Part shown: piece after piece, positions 43,970 through 52,561 of the stretch
Layout: each line of letters starts with the position of its first letter
How positions within the stretch are numbered: position 1 is the stretch's first letter
Source: Bacillus sp. SA1-12
GTDB lineage: Bacteria; Bacillota; Bacilli; Bacillales; Bacillaceae
Assembly: GCF_000981385.1 (NCBI RefSeq)
Contig: NZ_LATZ01000017.1
Location: 32,511 to 96,510 of the forward strand
DNA: 64,000 nt
Reading direction: 5' to 3'
Notes under the pieces: generated by a model
The model's database searches: none
The model's input: the letters and a program-made list of their open reading frames with translations, nothing else
Told to the model about the DNA's origin: nothing
Program-made: the position numbers and the translations under genes

Positions 43970-44896
43970 TTATGGTACGATTTTTCCCCCTGCTTTATAA
44001 AGCTGATACCACTCTTCCCTTGTTAATGGAATATCAGAGCCTTTGCAAGCATCTTTCAATCGCTGAGCATTGGTTGTCCCTGTAACAACCTGGATATTTG
44101 CTGGATGTCTTGTGATCCAAGCAGTTGCGATAGCGGTAGCTGTCACATCATATTTGTTCGCAAGATCATTGATTAATAGATTCAATTCCGCATAGTTCTC
44201 CGTGTCTCCAAGAAAAACACCTTCAAAAAAGCCTTTTTGGAAAGGTGACCATGCTTGGACGGTAATATCATTCAAGCGGCAAAAATCCAATATACTTGCA
44301 TCACGATTGATAGATTGATCAATATTCATATTTAACGCGATGCCAGAATCAATAATTGGTGTATGTACAACACTTAACTGTAATTGATTGACAATTAATT
44401 TGTGAGGAAGATATTTTTGCAACAGTTGCATTTGCATTGGGTTATGATTAGAGACACCGAAATATTTTACCTTACCAGACTCATATAGATTTTCGAAGGC
44501 CTCTGCAACTTCTTCAGGCTCCATTAACGTATCAGGGCGATGGAGAAGAAGGATGTCCAAATAATCTGTTTTTAATCTTTTTAAAATACCATCTACAGAA
44601 TGGATAATATGCTGTTTCGAAAAGTCAAAATAATTTTCTTTTGCACGAATGCCGCATTTGCTTTGAATAATCATCTTCTCACGGATATCATCATTCATGT
44701 TAATAGCATTAGCAAAGATGGTTTCACATTCTCCAGCACCATAAATATCAGCGTGATCAAAGAAATTAATCCCTTCATCCATTGCGGTCCGAATTAATTG
44801 TTCAACCTCAGAAAGCGAAAGCTGGGTGATTCGCATATTACCCATAATAATATTTGATGCTTTTAAATCAGTATTACCCATAGGTATGTATTTCAA
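43970..44896 (-). CDS. Aldo/keto reductase (YdhF-like)
   Basis: A 309-residue NADPH-dependent oxidoreductase of the aldo/keto reductase fold. FFDHADIYGAGECE holds the catalytic Asp and Tyr (near residues 46-51); the catalytic Lys is in IQSKCG and the His in ILLLHRPD. It reduces aldehydes or ketones; the physiological substrate is unknown. The start is TTG 44896, 8 bases after GGAGG; this gives the usual length, while an ATG at 44938 lies upstream of that site. A cre site with a full relaxed-consensus match lies 120 bases upstream. Confidence 0.87.
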   Translation of the reverse strand: MKYIPMGNTDLKASNIIMGNMRITQLSLSEVEQLIRTAMDEGINFFDHADIYGAGECETIFANAINMNDDIREKMIIQSKCGIRAKENYFDFSKQHIIHSVDGILKRLKTDYLDILLLHRPDTLMEPEEVAEAFENLYESGKVKYFGVSNHNPMQMQLLQKYLPHKLIVNQLQLSVVHTPIIDSGIALNMNIDQSINRDASILDFCRLNDITVQAWSPFQKGFFEGVFLGDTENYAELNLLINDLANKYDVTATAIATAWITRHPANIQVVTGTTNAQRLKDACKGSDIPLTREEWYQLYKAGGKIVP

Positions 44897-45018
44897 GTGA
44901 ATTGCCTCCTCTTTGATATGAAAGTGTCTTTCTAGCAAGAGTTTTCAATAAGATTATGATTGGTTTTATCCAACTCAGAATATATCATATCTTATTCTTT
45001 CGTATTCGTCATCTAAAA

Positions 45019-45033
45019 TGATTCCGTTTACAT
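45019..45033. promoter_or_regulatory. cre site in the aldo/keto reductase-SDR spacer
   Basis: TGATTCCGTTTACAT on the minus strand fits WTGNAANCGNWNNCW at all positions. It lies between divergent oxidoreductase genes and could serve either. Confidence 0.5.
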
Positions 45034-45194
45034 TTTCCCGTCTTTTATAAAAACATACTTCCTGCCAATAGTGTTATTCATGCTCTAAGAGGATGAAAGT
45101 AAATAAAGGGGAGGTTTACTATTATATTTTTAGTGGAAAGAAGCATTATAAAATAATGGAATAGTTAAATGAATGTACATAGGAGGTAAAGAGT

Positions 45195-45938
45195 ATGACG
45201 AATTTAAATGGTAAAGTTGCTATTGTAACAGGGGGAGCATCTGGAATTGGTTTAGCAACAGCAGAGGCTTTCGTTGAAAAAGGGGCAAAGGTTGTTATAT
45301 CCGACTTTAACGAAGAGGGCGGAAAAGCTGTTGAAAAAGAACTAAAAGAAAAAGGAGCAGACGTCTTTTTTATAAAAGTAGATGTCGCAGATGAAAAATC
45401 GGTTGAAAACCTTGTAGCTGAAACGGTAAAGACCTACGGGAAGCTGGATGTAATGGTAAATAACGCAGGAGTGGGTATTCTTTCTACTACTCACGAGCTT
45501 ACTTATGAGGATTATCATCGAGTCATTTCCATCAACCAAGATGGGGTTTTCTTCGGTGCTAAATACGCAATTCGAGAAATGCTTAAAACCGGCGGAGGTT
45601 CAATTGTAAATACAGCTTCCATTTTAGGGCATGTAGGAGAAGCTGGTGCTTTTGCTTATAATGCTAGTAAAGGTGCAGTTAATATCTTGACGAAATCCTT
45701 GGCTGTAGAATACGCAAGTAAAAATATTAGAGTCAATGCAGTTTGTCCTGGATACGTGGAATCTGGAATGGTGAACAAGGAAGCTCTCGGAGAATTTTAT
45801 GATGGATTAGTGGCAAGGCATCCGATCGGCAGACTTGGCAAAGCATCTGAAATTGCACACGGAATTGTCTTTTTGGTTGAGAATGATTTTGTCACAGGTG
45901 CTTCCTTAATGATAGATGGAGGCTATACTGCTGTTTAA
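45195..45938 (+). CDS. Short-chain dehydrogenase/reductase (classical SDR)
   Basis: A 247-residue classical SDR: cofactor motif TGGASGIG (residues 12-19), NNAG (about 89-92), catalytic Ser in NTASILG, Y-x3-K in YNASKGA and a C-terminal GASLMIDGGYT. The Asp in VISDFNEE after beta-2 favours NAD(H). The family covers 3-oxoacyl-ACP reductases, glucose dehydrogenases and other alcohol dehydrogenases; the substrate is not evident. GGAGG precedes ATG 45195. Monocistronic with its own terminator. Confidence 0.88.
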   Translation: MTNLNGKVAIVTGGASGIGLATAEAFVEKGAKVVISDFNEEGGKAVEKELKEKGADVFFIKVDVADEKSVENLVAETVKTYGKLDVMVNNAGVGILSTTHELTYEDYHRVISINQDGVFFGAKYAIREMLKTGGGSIVNTASILGHVGEAGAFAYNASKGAVNILTKSLAVEYASKNIRVNAVCPGYVESGMVNKEALGEFYDGLVARHPIGRLGKASEIAHGIVFLVENDFVTGASLMIDGGYTAV

Positions 45939-45959
45939 GAATAATAGTACGGATATAAA

Positions 45960-45993
45960 TAGGGCGGAATAACAAATGTTTCCGTCCTTTGTT
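45960..45993 (+). terminator. Terminator of the SDR gene
   Basis: Arms AGGGCGGAA / TTCCGTCCT with a G-U pair, then a T-rich tract. Confidence 0.65.
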
Positions 45994-46088
45994 CTTTCAC
46001 TTATAACAGATTAAGCATCTGGAGCCTTATTGGAAGGCAAGAGAAAAGTTGATTGCGTGTTGGTATATATACTTGTTATATATAAGCA

Positions 46089-46214
46089 CAGCCGACTGCT
46101 CAGGCTACATCATCTACTCTTGAAGAGCTGGAAACTGCTTCTTCGTACGATGGATGGTACTATGTTAAAGAAAAAGATAGTATTTATGTCACAATGACAT
46201 TGCAAAAGGCTTGA
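46089..46214 (+). pseudogene. Probable gene remnant (C-terminal fragment)
   Basis: An open stretch of 41 codons ends at TGA 46212-46214 and encodes a protein-like sequence (SSTLEELETASSYDGWYYVK within it) but has no start codon or ribosome site. It looks like the tail of a decayed gene, parent unknown. The rest of the 358-base gap 45939-46296 holds only terminators. Confidence 0.35.
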
Positions 46215-46246
46215 AGTTAGAGGCGAATTAATGTCAACTATTGTAA

Positions 46247-46282
46247 AGCATGAGCGCCAATCAAAAAGCAGGTGCTCATGCT
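46247..46282 (-). terminator. Hairpin, probable terminator of the DUF502 gene
   Basis: Twelve-base arms AGCATGAGCGCC / GGTGCTCATGCT with one mismatch; the minus-strand T-run is weak. Confidence 0.6.
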
Positions 46283-46296
46283 CAAAGTAAGATTGA

Positions 46297-46875
46297 TTAT
46301 TTATCTGTTGAAGTCATCCCGCCTGAGAGGATAAATTTCATCGCATCCTCAGGCTTTACATCAATAATTTCTACTTCATCTTTAGGAATTAAAAAAGTGA
46401 ATCCTGCTATTTGAAACGTTTGTTGAATATAGACAGCAACATGATCCTTCAATGGATCATAAAAGCTTTCTAAATCCTCTGTTGTGATAAACCCTATACT
46501 TTTCATATTTGTTCCCGGGATCGTAATGATTGCAACCTTTGAAAATGATTTTTTCTCACCCAGAAAGGAATTAATTGTATCCTTAATAACCGAGTAGATT
46601 GTTTTGATAACGGGTATCTTTTCAAGCAATCTATCGACTAATCGAAAAAGGGCGCCGGTGAAAACTTTTGTAGAGAGCCAGCCTAAAATGGTGATCAGAA
46701 TAAAGGTAAATAATATACCAATTCCCGGAATATAATCATCTTTAAAATAAGGCTTTAACACACTGCCAAGAATCCCGTCCAAAAACATAAACGTTTTATA
46801 GACAACATATATAACAAGAATAATCGGGACAATCGTTAGAATTCCGTTAATAAAGCTTCGTAAAATACTTTTCAT
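46297..46875 (-). CDS. DUF502-family membrane protein
   Basis: A 192-residue protein with two N-terminal transmembrane helices (about 8-30 and 50-72), an amphipathic central part (EKIPVIKTIYSVIKDTINSF) and a C-terminal beta-rich soluble domain with the IPGTNMKSIGFIT and HVAVYIQQTFQ segments. This matches DUF502, a widespread family of unknown function. GAGGAG lies upstream of ATG 46875. Monocistronic. Confidence 0.85.
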   Translation of the reverse strand: MKSILRSFINGILTIVPIILVIYVVYKTFMFLDGILGSVLKPYFKDDYIPGIGILFTFILITILGWLSTKVFTGALFRLVDRLLEKIPVIKTIYSVIKDTINSFLGEKKSFSKVAIITIPGTNMKSIGFITTEDLESFYDPLKDHVAVYIQQTFQIAGFTFLIPKDEVEIIDVKPEDAMKFILSGGMTSTDK

Positions 46876-47077
46876 ATTTATCTCCTCTTTTTCTATCTGC
46901 TATTATCTTATTTTATGACAATAATCGACATGAAGACAATAAAGATCTGCTACAAATTTTATAGTTGCTTTCGTTTATTACAGTAGATATAAGTCATTTC
47001 ACTACTTTAAGAGGTCAGATTATTCCTATAGAATAATAATTGGTATTTATCTATTTCACTTGAAAGGGGTAAAAAGG

Positions 47078-47998
47078 ATGAAGTATCGCAGATAAGGGAA
47101 AACGGGATTAGATGTATCTGTTATTGGTATTGGAACATGGCAATTCGGCGGAGAATGGGGAAAGAATTTCACGCAGCATGAAGTAGATGCGATATTAGAT
47201 AAGGCAAAGGAAACGGGGATTAATTTAATTGATACAGCTGAATGTTATGGAGACCATTTATCCGAAAAATTTATCGGTGAATATTTAGTGAAAAATAAGA
47301 GAGAAGATTGGGTGGTTGCCACAAAATTCGGCCATCATTTTCATGATGTTTTTGAACGAACAAGACATTGGTCGGCAGATGAAGTACTACAGCAATTAGA
47401 GGACTCTTTGCGGGCGCTTCAAACAGACTATATTGACCTTTATCAATTCCATTCCGGTAGTGAGGAAGAGTTTAAAAATGATGAATTGTGGACCATGCTG
47501 GACAAGCAAATCAAAGCAGGGAAAATTCGTCACCTGGGACTATCAATTGGTGCGAACAATAATATTTACCAAACAGATTTAGCCTCAGAAGTCAATGCAA
47601 GTGTCATTCAAGTCGTTTACAATCGGTTAGATACCGTTCCAGAGCAAGAGGTTTTTCCATCCTGTATACGTCAAAACCTAGGAGTCCTGGCTCGTGTTCC
47701 ATTAGCGAGCGGGTATTTAAGTGGTAAATATAAGCCAGGAGCTGTGTTTGGCAAAAGCGATGTTCGCCATAATCATGATCAAAGCCAAGTAGAGAGACAA
47801 CTTCAACTTGTAGAGAGCATTCAGCAAAACGAAGTTCCAGAAGGTGTGAACATGGCACAATGGGCTCTTGCATGGTGTCTTAAACATGAAGCTGTCACAA
47901 GTGTCATTCCAGGATGTAAAAATGTAGAGCAAGTTGAATTAAATGCTGCGGCTGCAAATCTAGTTACACTTGACCATCCGCAAGCAATTAACGCATAA
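47078..47998 (+). pseudogene. Aldo/keto reductase (IolS/YccK-like) interrupted by an in-frame stop at codon 6
   Basis: Translation from ATG 47078, preceded by AAAGGGG, gives five residues and then TAA at 47093-47095. The same frame then continues without interruption for 300 codons as a full aldo/keto reductase (KTGLDVSVIGIGTWQFGGEW onwards, IDTAECYG catalytic site, C-terminal VIPGCKNVEQ). Relatives typically have Leu here (RKLGKTGL), so TTA to TAA is the simplest explanation. The first later start codon is GTG 47288, which would lose the catalytic Asp/Tyr. A recent nonsense mutation or a sequence error are the two options. Confidence 0.85.
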
Positions 47999-48014
47999 GT
48001 CAGTAGAATAAGGT

Positions 48015-48098
48015 GGGCTGTCTTAAGATGTCAGTGCCTCCTTTAACATCATTTATGGTGTTAGAGGAGGACTAATTTTAAGGCAGCCCTCTTTTTCT
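48015..48098 (+). terminator. Very long nested-stem terminator
   Basis: GGGCTGTCTTAA pairs with TTAAGGCAGCCC; inside, CCTCCTTTAACATC pairs with GGTGTTAGAGGAGG, forming a 75-base structure followed by TCTTTTTC. Confidence 0.75.
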
Positions 48099-48267
48099 TT
48101 AAATAAAAGAACCTACAGGGAGAGCTGATGTAATCTAAGAAGGATTCGAATAATTGTAATCCTGGGTGAAAATAATAAGGATGATTGGAACTATCTTCAG
48201 GTCTTGAAATATCTTTTGTTCAGGTTTAGATAAACGTACTTCTACTCTTAAAAAAATGGAGACTAAA

Positions 48268-48996
48268 ATGCAAAATTTTTTTCAATTTCACACAAAACAA
48301 GAACCGTTTCGTCTTTTTTCAAAAGAGCATATCATCACTATTGCGATCATCTTTGTTCTTTGTCTTCTTTTATTTATTTTTAGAAGGCAGCTTGAAAAAC
48401 AGGGGTTAAGAATGTTCCTTCGTTTTTTTCTATTATTTTTACTGATAGCTTCTGATATAGGTTATCATATATGGCTTGTAAGTGAGAATGCCTGGTCCCC
48501 AAAAGATGCTTTACCGCTTCATCTTAGTGATTTGTCCGTTCTTCTTGCTATTGTATTGCTTTTCACGAAAAACTTGAGACTTTTTCAATTTTTATATTTT
48601 GCAGGGCTGGGAAGCTCAATACAAGCCATTTTAACACCTGATCTAGGCCGTTTTTCATTTCCTCATTTTCAGTATATCGAGTTTTTTATCTCACATGGTG
48701 GAGTTGTGCTTACTTGTTTATTTATGGTGTTAGCCTTTCATTATCGTCCAACACTGCGGTCCTTGTGGATGACTGTCCTGATTGTTAATATTTATGGAGT
48801 TTGTGTATTTTTCCTTAATAAGTGGTTAGGGGCTAATTATTTGTACATCATGAACAAACCAAAAAATGCTTCTCTACTGGATTTTCTCGGACCATGGCCA
48901 TGGTATCTGCTTTCAGTAGAGGTGATCATGATCATAATCTTTTATCTTTTATACAGCCCATTTTGGTTAAAAAGGAAATTTGACGGATCGTCATAA
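48268..48996 (+). CDS. YwaF-like (TIGR02206) integral membrane protein
   Basis: A 242-residue protein with about six or seven transmembrane helices; the conserved patch LPLHLSDLSVLLAI (about 80-93) and the tail DFLGPWPWYLLSVEV are characteristic of the TIGR02206/YwaF family. Function unknown. ATG 48268 is preceded by GGAG at 6 bases; an ATG at 48256 overlaps that site. It shares a bidirectional terminator with the convergent metallophosphoesterase. Confidence 0.82.
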   Translation: MQNFFQFHTKQEPFRLFSKEHIITIAIIFVLCLLLFIFRRQLEKQGLRMFLRFFLLFLLIASDIGYHIWLVSENAWSPKDALPLHLSDLSVLLAIVLLFTKNLRLFQFLYFAGLGSSIQAILTPDLGRFSFPHFQYIEFFISHGGVVLTCLFMVLAFHYRPTLRSLWMTVLIVNIYGVCVFFLNKWLGANYLYIMNKPKNASLLDFLGPWPWYLLSVEVIMIIIFYLLYSPFWLKRKFDGSS

Positions 48997-49038
48997 CGAA
49001 GGATTCTAACAGTTTCTTTTATTGATACTTTTAAAATT

Positions 49039-49088
49039 AAAAGAAAGAGACTCTGACATTATCCTGCTGCCAGAGCCTCTTTCTTTTC
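49039..49088. terminator. Bidirectional terminator
   Basis: Arms AAAGAAAGAG-CTCTG / CAGAG-CTCTTTCTTT with one internal mismatch, A and T tracts on both sides; overlaps the stop codon of the minus-strand metallophosphoesterase. Confidence 0.8.
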
Positions 49089-49919
49089 TATTTTGTTTAA
49101 AGGAAGTTGATGAAGGGTTATTTCTGGGCGACTGCCAATTCTAATGTTTAGAGATGTTTGTCCCAATCCTTCACTAATATAAAAAGGTTTTTCATGATAA
49201 TATTGTAAACCTTTTATCATATTCATTTTCATCATTGTACGACCAAGTTTTGCGAGGTGATATGGTTTAGGCCAGTGAATTTGTCCACCGTGAAAATGGC
49301 CTGATAGGAGGTATTCATAATGGAAATCCTTCATATTAAGGACAATATTAGGATCATGAGTTAAAACTAGATTATATCCTTCTTTTAGATGCATAAATGA
49401 CATTTTAAGGTTGCTTCTTTTTGTATGAAAGTCATCAACTCCGATAATATTAACACGTTTTCCTTTAATAATAATGGAGTCATTTTCGTTCTGAAGAGTT
49501 TTACAGCCATGTTTTTGCAATAGGTCTTTCAATAACCCAAATTCCTTTTGTTTTAAGATATAGTCGTGATTACCGAAAACCACATAGATCCCATATGCTG
49601 CATTTAAACGATTTAACATTTCCAGATAAGGAATAAGTTTAGGGATAGTTTTTTTCCTATCCAGGAAATCTCCTGTTAGAGCAATTAAATCGATTTTTTC
49701 ATTTGCTAACTTGTTGTATAGTTGATCAGGTGAAATTGAAATATTTTCAAGGTGCATATCTGAGATTTGCAATATATTTAAAAGCGGTTCATGTGAAGAA
49801 TGAGTGTCTGCTGTAGATAAATTAACTTTATTTAATACCACTTTTTGAGTATTTTTATATGCTTTATAAAAAAGGAGCAATAAAGCGATCAGGAAAAATA
49901 CGAAAAAAATTAATATCAT
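49059..49919 (-). CDS. Membrane-anchored metallophosphoesterase (YkuE/YaeI-like)
   Basis: A 286-residue protein with one N-terminal hydrophobic helix (residues 2-20) and a calcineurin-type phosphoesterase domain. Metal-binding motifs appear in order: ISDMHLE, LTGDFLDR, VFGNHDY, LTHDP and LSGHFHGGQIHWP. YkuE-type relatives hydrolyse phosphoesters in membrane or wall lipids; the substrate here is unknown. ATG 49919 has GGGGAGGAG 6-7 bases upstream; a longer frame to 49943 is not supported. Monocistronic. Confidence 0.87.
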   Translation of the reverse strand: MILIFFVFFLIALLLLFYKAYKNTQKVVLNKVNLSTADTHSSHEPLLNILQISDMHLENISISPDQLYNKLANEKIDLIALTGDFLDRKKTIPKLIPYLEMLNRLNAAYGIYVVFGNHDYILKQKEFGLLKDLLQKHGCKTLQNENDSIIIKGKRVNIIGVDDFHTKRSNLKMSFMHLKEGYNLVLTHDPNIVLNMKDFHYEYLLSGHFHGGQIHWPKPYHLAKLGRTMMKMNMIKGLQYYHEKPFYISEGLGQTSLNIRIGSRPEITLHQLPLNKIEKKEALAAG

Positions 49920-50001
49920 TTCTATCTCCTCCCCACAACACATTATAGAGGAATTGATAGCCGAATATTAGAGGTAATTACTGGGGTAAAAATCAAAAAA
50001 G

Positions 50002-50032
50002 AAAAAGCTGAACAATTTAAACAGCTTTTTTT
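50002..50032. terminator. Terminator of the methyltransferase gene
   Basis: Perfect AAAAAGCTG / CAGCTTTTT stem with T-runs on both strands; the minus strand terminates the gene starting at 50680. Confidence 0.7.
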
Positions 50033-50101
50033 AAGGTTATGTTATACAGGTTGTTCATGAATGATGAAAGGAGCCCTTTGTTACTAAGAAAGGTATCAAG
50101 A

Positions 50102-50680
50102 TTAAAGAGAAGCAGTAAAATACAATTCATTATAAAAGAAGCACTTTTTAAATTTTTTTAGTACATTGCATTTAAATTCTTCGTTTGTAAAATAACTTAA
50201 ATAAGCCTCTTCACTTTGAATGTAATCACCTTTATCGTTATACTTCATGAACAAGTTGCTAATTGGTGTTTTTTCTGAAAAGAATGGTTCCATAATGACA
50301 ATTCTTCCATTTGAATTTAAAATCCTTTTAAATTCCTTTACATAAGCTTTAATTGATTCTGGAGGAATATGGTGCAGCACGGCAATGATCAAAATAAAAT
50401 CAAAGCTATTGTCATCTGCAGGAAGCTCATTTCCTAAAAAAACTTCAAACTGGTATGGTGCATACTTTTGTTTGGCAAAGTTGATCCTTTTTAGATCAGG
50501 ATCAATCCCAACGTAATGAGACGGTGTACATAAAGTGCAATTAGCTCCTGTACCCGAACCAAAATCAAGTACTTTTTTATCAGTCAAATCAAAATGACTT
50601 TGTATATGATTTTGGATGTATCTTTTTGTTGTCCATTTAGGCCTTATAAACGAGTGATATATTCTGGGAGTAAGTTGCAT
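50102..50680 (-). CDS. Class I SAM-dependent methyltransferase
   Basis: A 192-residue methyltransferase with motif I VLDFGSGTG (about residues 36-44), the ribose-binding acidic residue in YVGIDPDL and the motif IV region FDFILIIAVLHHIPPE. It is compact and lacks an added substrate domain. The substrate cannot be told; the N-terminus YHSFIRPKWTTKRYIQNHI suggests a lipid or quinone-like small molecule enzyme but that is only a guess. ATG 50680 is chosen over GTG 50689. Monocistronic. Confidence 0.82.
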   Translation of the reverse strand: MQLTPRIYHSFIRPKWTTKRYIQNHIQSHFDLTDKKVLDFGSGTGANCTLCTPSHYVGIDPDLKRINFAKQKYAPYQFEVFLGNELPADDNSFDFILIIAVLHHIPPESIKAYVKEFKRILNSNGRIVIMEPFFSEKTPISNLFMKYNDKGDYIQSEEAYLSYFTNEEFKCNVLKKFKKCFFYNELYFTASL

Positions 50681-50889
50681 GTAAGGCACCTGCGCTTATA
50701 TTAATTTTTGCTAAGATTTTGTTCCTTTGCTTATTCGAGTTTATTATGTTCTCAATTAAATATGGCAATACATGATAAGTAACTGGACAAGTTTGGATAA
50801 AAAGTTTATTGTCAGAGAATTAAAAGTTTTATGGTAATGGCATTGCATGAATAGATAGAAAAATAAATGTAACCCGAGGAGAAACGAAC

Positions 50890-51576
50890 ATGATAAAAAA
50901 ATTAGGATGTCTTCACGCCCATTATTCGAATGTAGAGTATATTGAAACCGCACTTTCCCCATATGATATTGATCTAATCCATTTTGTTGAACCTGGATTG
51001 ATGCATCGAGTTTCATCAGATAAAGGGTTTAAAAAATCAGATGCGCAAATAAAGGTAAAGGAGCAGCTTGAATGGATTGCTCTATGTGGGGTAGATGCGA
51101 TTCTTATCACATGTACAAACTATATTGCGCTTTTTAACGAAGATCAACTATCTTTAACTATTCCTATTATTAAAATTGACGAGCCCTTTTTTGAAACCAT
51201 TATCAAGATTCAGGAACCTGTAACCATTCTTTTTACCAATCCTGCAACAGTTAATGGGACAATGGGGAGACTGGAAAATGTCGCCAAGACCAGCCAAACA
51301 GCTCAAAAAATAGAAGTAAAAGTCCTTAACCATTCATTTGACCTTCTCATGCAAGGTTTAAACGAAAAGTACAACCAGGAAATTGAAGATTTTTTGACTC
51401 AACTGTTGATGGAGCAAAAAGGGGTAATTGCCGTTGCTCAATTATCAATGGCAGAAGCATCTGTAAGGGTCGGAAAAAAGGCAAATAAAATAATAATAAA
51501 CCCATTGCAGACCTTGGTATCCTATATTGTGACGACAATGAAGCTGCAAAAAAAGCCAAAAGTTACATTGAGGTAG
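50890..51576 (+). CDS. Asp/Glu racemase-superfamily protein
   Basis: A 228-residue protein of the aspartate/glutamate/hydantoin racemase fold. The first catalytic Cys lies in ILITCTNYI (near residue 76). At the second site, where racemases have a Cys, it reads VAQLSMAEAS, so the second Cys appears to be replaced. Members with one Cys include maleate isomerases and other single-Cys enzymes, and some are inactive as racemases. GAGGAG precedes ATG 50890. Monocistronic; no D-amino-acid or wall gene is adjacent. Confidence 0.65.
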   Translation: MIKKLGCLHAHYSNVEYIETALSPYDIDLIHFVEPGLMHRVSSDKGFKKSDAQIKVKEQLEWIALCGVDAILITCTNYIALFNEDQLSLTIPIIKIDEPFFETIIKIQEPVTILFTNPATVNGTMGRLENVAKTSQTAQKIEVKVLNHSFDLLMQGLNEKYNQEIEDFLTQLLMEQKGVIAVAQLSMAEASVRVGKKANKIIINPLQTLVSYIVTTMKLQKKPKVTLR

Positions 51577-51763
51577 AACAAAAATGGATGTTTAGGTTAA
51601 AAGTTGAAAAAAAAGTCAGTTATTAAGTTGTTTTTACAGGAATATGGAAATTGCGAGAGAATACATAATTGTCAATGTAACAAACATTTTGTATATCATT
51701 CAATGTACGTTTTAAAATGAAAGATTTCTTGCAACGTATTTTAGGATGTGGTAACATTAAAAA

Positions 51764-51777
51764 GAACATATGTTCTG
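51764..51777. promoter_or_regulatory. LexA/DinR-box-like palindrome upstream of the VOC gene
   Basis: AGAACATATGTTCT is a perfect 14-base palindrome. The core GAAC-N4-GTTC matches the Bacillus SOS box CGAACRNRYGTTYG except for the outermost base on each side. It lies 57 bases upstream of the start codon. Confidence 0.35.
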
Positions 51778-51834
51778 TAATCTGACATTGACTTTAAAAA
51801 CGTAAAAACAAATTTCAAGAAAGAGGTGTTTAGT

Positions 51835-52263
51835 ATGATTTTAGGAGTTAACCCTTATTTAGTGACAAATGGTGATGGAAAAGAGGCAGTTGCTTTTTAT
51901 CAAAAAGCATTAGGTGCAGAACTTATCAGCATGCAAACATTTGGGGAGATGCCAGAAAATCCAGAATTCCCAATTCCTCCTGAAGCAAAAGATCGAGTTT
52001 TACATGCGTATTTAAAAGTTGGCAATACCGATTTAATGCTTTCCGATACATTTCCCGGCCAACCTTATCAAATTGGTTCACAACTAAACATTGCGGTCAT
52101 TATCAATGATATTGAAGAATCAAAAGAGGTTTTTCAAAAATTGCAAGACGGCGGTAAAGTCGAAATGCCTCTTCAAGAAACATTTTGGAGCCCATCTTAT
52201 GGTTCTGTAACAGATAAATATGGTGTGACATGGCAAGTTTCAACACAGCTTTCTGAATGTTAA
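51835..52263 (+). CDS. VOC-family protein (PhnB-like glyoxalase fold)
   Basis: A 142-residue vicinal-oxygen-chelate protein with two beta-alpha-beta-beta-beta units. NPYLVTNGDGKEAVAFYQKALGAE-type N-terminus, LMLSDTFPG and the closing SPSYGSVTDKYGVTWQVS are characteristic of the PhnB/YdeM subgroup. Members often lack known substrates; some bind drugs or act on small aldehydes. ATG 51835 has AAAGAGGTG upstream. Monocistronic with a terminator. Confidence 0.85.
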   Translation: MILGVNPYLVTNGDGKEAVAFYQKALGAELISMQTFGEMPENPEFPIPPEAKDRVLHAYLKVGNTDLMLSDTFPGQPYQIGSQLNIAVIINDIEESKEVFQKLQDGGKVEMPLQETFWSPSYGSVTDKYGVTWQVSTQLSEC

Positions 52264-52319
52264 TAACCTAAACATAAAACATAAACGTATACATGGAAGA
52301 TGTATGGTCAATCGATTTA

Positions 52320-52355
52320 ATGGTGCTGTCTTTATAGTGACAGTACCATGTTTTT
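52320..52355 (+). terminator. Terminator of the VOC gene
   Basis: Arms ATGGTGCTGTC / GACAGTACCAT with one G-U pair and five T. Confidence 0.85.
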
Positions 52356-52561
52356 GTTATTTCAAAAAGCTATTTTATATACTCCTAAAACCGTAATCAC
52401 ATTAAACATATCTCCGCTATGAGATCCACTACCCAATAATATAGCAAGCAGAATCCTGATAGATTTTTATTTACTGAAAAATGAAAAAATGATATTGACA
52501 ATCTTTTTATATGATGCTATATTTTTCCTTCGACTCAAAAAAGTTAGGAGGAGAAAGCTTC

